From contig JXTB01000349.1 of the NCBI GenBank assembly GCA_002914805.1, positions 9,748 to 73,747 of the forward strand: a DNA stretch of 64,000 nucleotides, written 5' to 3'. Shown one piece after another: positions 60,967 to 64,000 of this stretch; position 1 is the first letter of the stretch, and each line of letters opens with the position of its first letter. A model generated the notes under the pieces. The model did not search any database, was not told the DNA's origin, and saw nothing but the letters and a program-made list of their open reading frames with translations. Source of the DNA: Parasponia andersonii (Eukaryota; Streptophyta; Magnoliopsida; Rosales; Cannabaceae). The position numbers were made by a program, and so were the translations under genes.

Positions 60967-63900
60967 CATACACAATTTTTTTTTTTTTTTGGGTGAATGG
61001 AATACTTTTTGTGTTTTTTTTTTTTTTTTTTGTGAATGGAATACACCATGTTTTGTTATTTAGTCTTTAATATTCATTGATTATTCTTAGTGACTAAATT
61101 GCATGTTTAACTTCTTCCTACCTAGTTACGTATGATGTCTGTGTAAGATTTAAATATTTTCTCAGCAGTGTTTATTAGAAAAATTGTACCTTTATTTTAA
61201 ATAGGGAAAGCGATTTCAACTCAAAACCCTTTAGATATATTAGGAGAACGTATGATTACCATCTACAATAAATCCAATTCTTTTGTCCAATTTTAGTGTT
61301 TCATGCTGTATCTCTAATCAAAATTCGAACAATATTATGAAATTGAAAAACCGATTAGTTAGCTACAAAGTTCAGATAAGGCACTAACTTATTAATTGAA
61401 CTATATGAATGAATTGAAATACAGTAATTATGCAGGTGACTTGAGTGTCTAAAACTGTTATTTGTATAGTCGGCGCATTAAGAGATTTCTTTTTGAAAAT
61501 TTTTTTTTTTCCATAAATTTTCTTAATTAGTATTTGAACTCCTATTTTCCCATCCCACCCCACGATCAAGATAATACTAGTAGATCAAGATAGGATGAAA
61601 AATTACGGGCAATTTAAACCGTAATTAATAGTTCGGGCTATCTATGCCGCAATTATTAGTTATTTAAACCCTGCTACACCTATTATTAATCATGGATACC
61701 GAAAAAAAAAAACAAAAAAAACAAAAACCATTACTATACCAAAAAAAAAAAAAATGTCTACCTAATCAAACAAGCACCGACAGTTATGAGTCATGACTCA
61801 TAGCTAGTCATCGATACACAAGGGTGACGAGTAACGTAAGAAAAACTTCCAGCGTAAGTCCAAGCCATGACGGTACGGATGTTTGAGTTTATTAATATAT
61901 TTATTATTTAAGATCAATCTTGTGGTGTATATTTCTTGAGATTACTGGAGAATATAATTTGTTAATAAAATGGAAAAGTATATAATATCACATAAATCTG
62001 CCAACGGTATATCATTTCGATTAGTAATCCACGTCATGGGTCACCATGTCCATAACCTAGCTATAGTTGCTATATAATATAATAATACACGGAAGGTTAA
62101 TTTTTTTGGGCAAAATTCTCTTATAAATTATGAAAAATGATTAGCAGTTAGCACCAGTTTAATTTAAAAATAAAATAAAATTCCTATTCACTTGTTATTA
62201 TTTAATTAGAAATTTTGATTTTTTTCCTACAAATATATATAGAACAACCAAATAACTGTCACATTAATTACTCATTGTTACGTAAAGATTAGTACGAGAC
62301 TTAGACTTGGTACGTTCTTTTTTACTATGAGGAGAAACATTCTAGAGAAAAAAAAATTGTTCCCAGTAGGATAAAGTGAAAAAAAGAAAAAAAAAATTTG
62401 CCGTATATCACCGATAAATGTTTCTATATTTTCATACATTTATACTTTCATAAAAATTTACCAAATTTTATTATATAAATTAATTATTTAATATCAATGT
62501 GATTGATAATATAATTTTTTTTTTCAAAATGCACATTGTTTGGTAGTGATTTTGTCAACAACGAATTTAGAAAATTATAAGATGCAGTTTGTGTGAAAAT
62601 AGTTGATAAAGTTAAGTAAATAAGAAGACAAGAATTTTATGGTGGTTCAACTCCAAAAAAGATGAGCGTACGTCCACTATTTTTCACTATTTTCTAGGGA
62701 ATTACAAGAATTTCTCTAAGTCTCAAGGTGAAAGTAAAGAAAGAATTACATAGAGAGTGTATAATAAAGTGATTGTAAGATGACTGTGAGATAAAAAATT
62801 ATAAAACTGAACCCTCTTTATATAGGTGGGGGTTGATTTAGGTTTCCCAATTTTTTGAATAGGAAACTACGTAATAAAATATAATATAATATTGAGATTG
62901 TGTGACTATATAATAATGGGTAATTATCTCATATTTAATTAGTTAGTTGCTTTTTTTGGGGATTAGCCAAGTTAACTATTTGTGATGGTAAAAAAACTTA
63001 TTCGATAAAATAGTCGACCACATACCATTATGATCAATAGTTTCTGCTCAAGTCTTCAGTTAAACTCATTGTAAATTCTCTTAATTCTTCTTCGTCGATG
63101 TTGACGATTGAGTTGGTAGATGTAAATAGTAATTAAATAGCGCCACCATACTCTTGTTGACATTTTTTTGTAGATAAATGAGTTAATCTTTTGTAAGTAT
63201 TATAAAGATTGTACTCTTAGTACATTGAAAAATGTCACTTCTCTAATAGCAAGAGCAAAAGTGAAGTATACGACTAAAAAAGGATCTCATTAATATTTCA
63301 TAGAAACTTATAGAGAAGTAGGAAACACTTAAGAACCATATTATTGTCGATGCGACTTTTTACTAATAGAGCGTTGAAGAGATTGCAGAGTCTTTTAAAG
63401 AAGATCTTTTCTCAACCATAAATTCATAATAACGCTTGTATTGAAGAAGTATACTTCTTATTCTAAAAGTCTCGATCTAGATATGATACTTTTTCGTTGA
63501 AATCCTGAAGGTGGTTAATGAAGTTGCCAAGAAACAAAATAAGGTATGCTACCTTGAAGACATAGTTGATGACACCTACGTTATTGAAGAGCAGTTCGTA
63601 GTATTTGAATTAGTGAATGATATGAACTTCTTTTATACTTCTTAGTAGTTTAAAAGGGTGTCATATTTTGAATTTTCCTAAAAATATTAGAAAATTCAAA
63701 AAGTACTGAAAGTAAACAAAGATGTAAAAAATACCGACCCTTGGGTCGCATGTTGTTTGGCTGAGCTCGCACTTTCTTTAAAATGCTTTGCTTCATAGAT
63801 AAGAATCGAGTTGTTCCAAAGGATAGATCTATAGCTCATTATTCCATTGAATGTGAATTATAGGAATTGTTAGGTCACCTCGCATATTAACTTAAGGTAC

Positions 63901-64000
63901 CATATTTGAAAATCTTCGAAAAGTTATAAACTTGTAGGACCTGTTAGGTCATTCTGAAGATTCAGAATTCCAAGTCATATCGATAACTTAAAAATAAGTT
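60967..64000. other. AT-rich spacer to the window end
   Basis: No gene seen. It has two long T runs (60,977-60,991 and 61,012-61,031), A runs near 61,700-61,755 and a short degenerate duplication near 61,603-61,670. A possible LTR fragment is listed separately. Confidence 0.45.
62580..62960 (-). mobile_element. Possible LTR fragment (copia-like), fossil
   Basis: On the minus strand a TATA box with good context (CTATATAAAGAGGG near 62,812-62,825) is followed after about 150 bases by AGTGGACGTACGCTCA and GAACCACCATAAAATTC and then TCTTGTCTTCTT. This is the order commonly seen in the R-U5 part of plant copia LTRs. No coding part, PBS or partner LTR was recognised. It looks like a partial or solo copy. 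Confidence 0.4.

Overview
This is a stretch of a flowering-plant nuclear genome. The host genes have small GT-AG introns, their protein families are plant-specific or plant-typed (PTI1-like kinase, SINAT ubiquitin ligase, WCRKC thioredoxin), and the spacers are AT-rich and full of transposon debris. The protein matches look eudicot. I cannot name the species.

Layout. (1) 1-4,900: a decayed Mutator-like DNA transposon region. It has the end of a Ulp1-type protease gene (+), a MURA-type transposase (-), and two arrays of short TCGA-centred motifs in opposite orientation on either side of the transposase. (2) 6,146-15,430: two host genes in tandem on the minus strand, a PTI1-like kinase (7 coding exons, 369 aa) and a SINAT2-like RING E3 ligase (3 coding exons, 306 aa). 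(3) 15,431-19,904: AT-rich spacer with one clear fold-back. (4) 19,905-32,531: a 12.6-kb Ty3/gypsy fossil of the Tat type. It has diverged LTRs, two RNase H domains, two tandem arrays in its 3' part, and an antisense gene resembling the 'putative gypsy type transposon' family. (5) 32,532-40,596: AT-rich spacer with a MITE, a poly-G assembly gap and a GTCAA-motif array. (6) 40,597-55,895: five host loci: GCP3 (+), 3-methyladenine DNA glycosylase (-), an Aha1 HSP90 co-chaperone (+), tRNA-Ser(GCT) (-) and a chloroplast WCRKC thioredoxin-like protein (-). (7) 55,896-64,000: AT-rich spacer with a hAT-like MITE and a possible LTR fragment.

The host genes are unrelated in function: signalling, protein turnover, microtubule nucleation, DNA repair, protein folding, translation and plastid redox. 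Every exon set given here was joined by hand at GT-AG sites and closes in frame with the length expected for its family. The most interesting signals lie in the mobile DNA: motif arrays beside the Mutator-like transposase that could be binding targets for an element-encoded protein, a deamination signature in its stop codons, and an antisense gene plus satellite-like arrays inside the Tat-type element. In the host genes, heat-shock-element-like triplets lie in front of the HSP90 co-chaperone gene.
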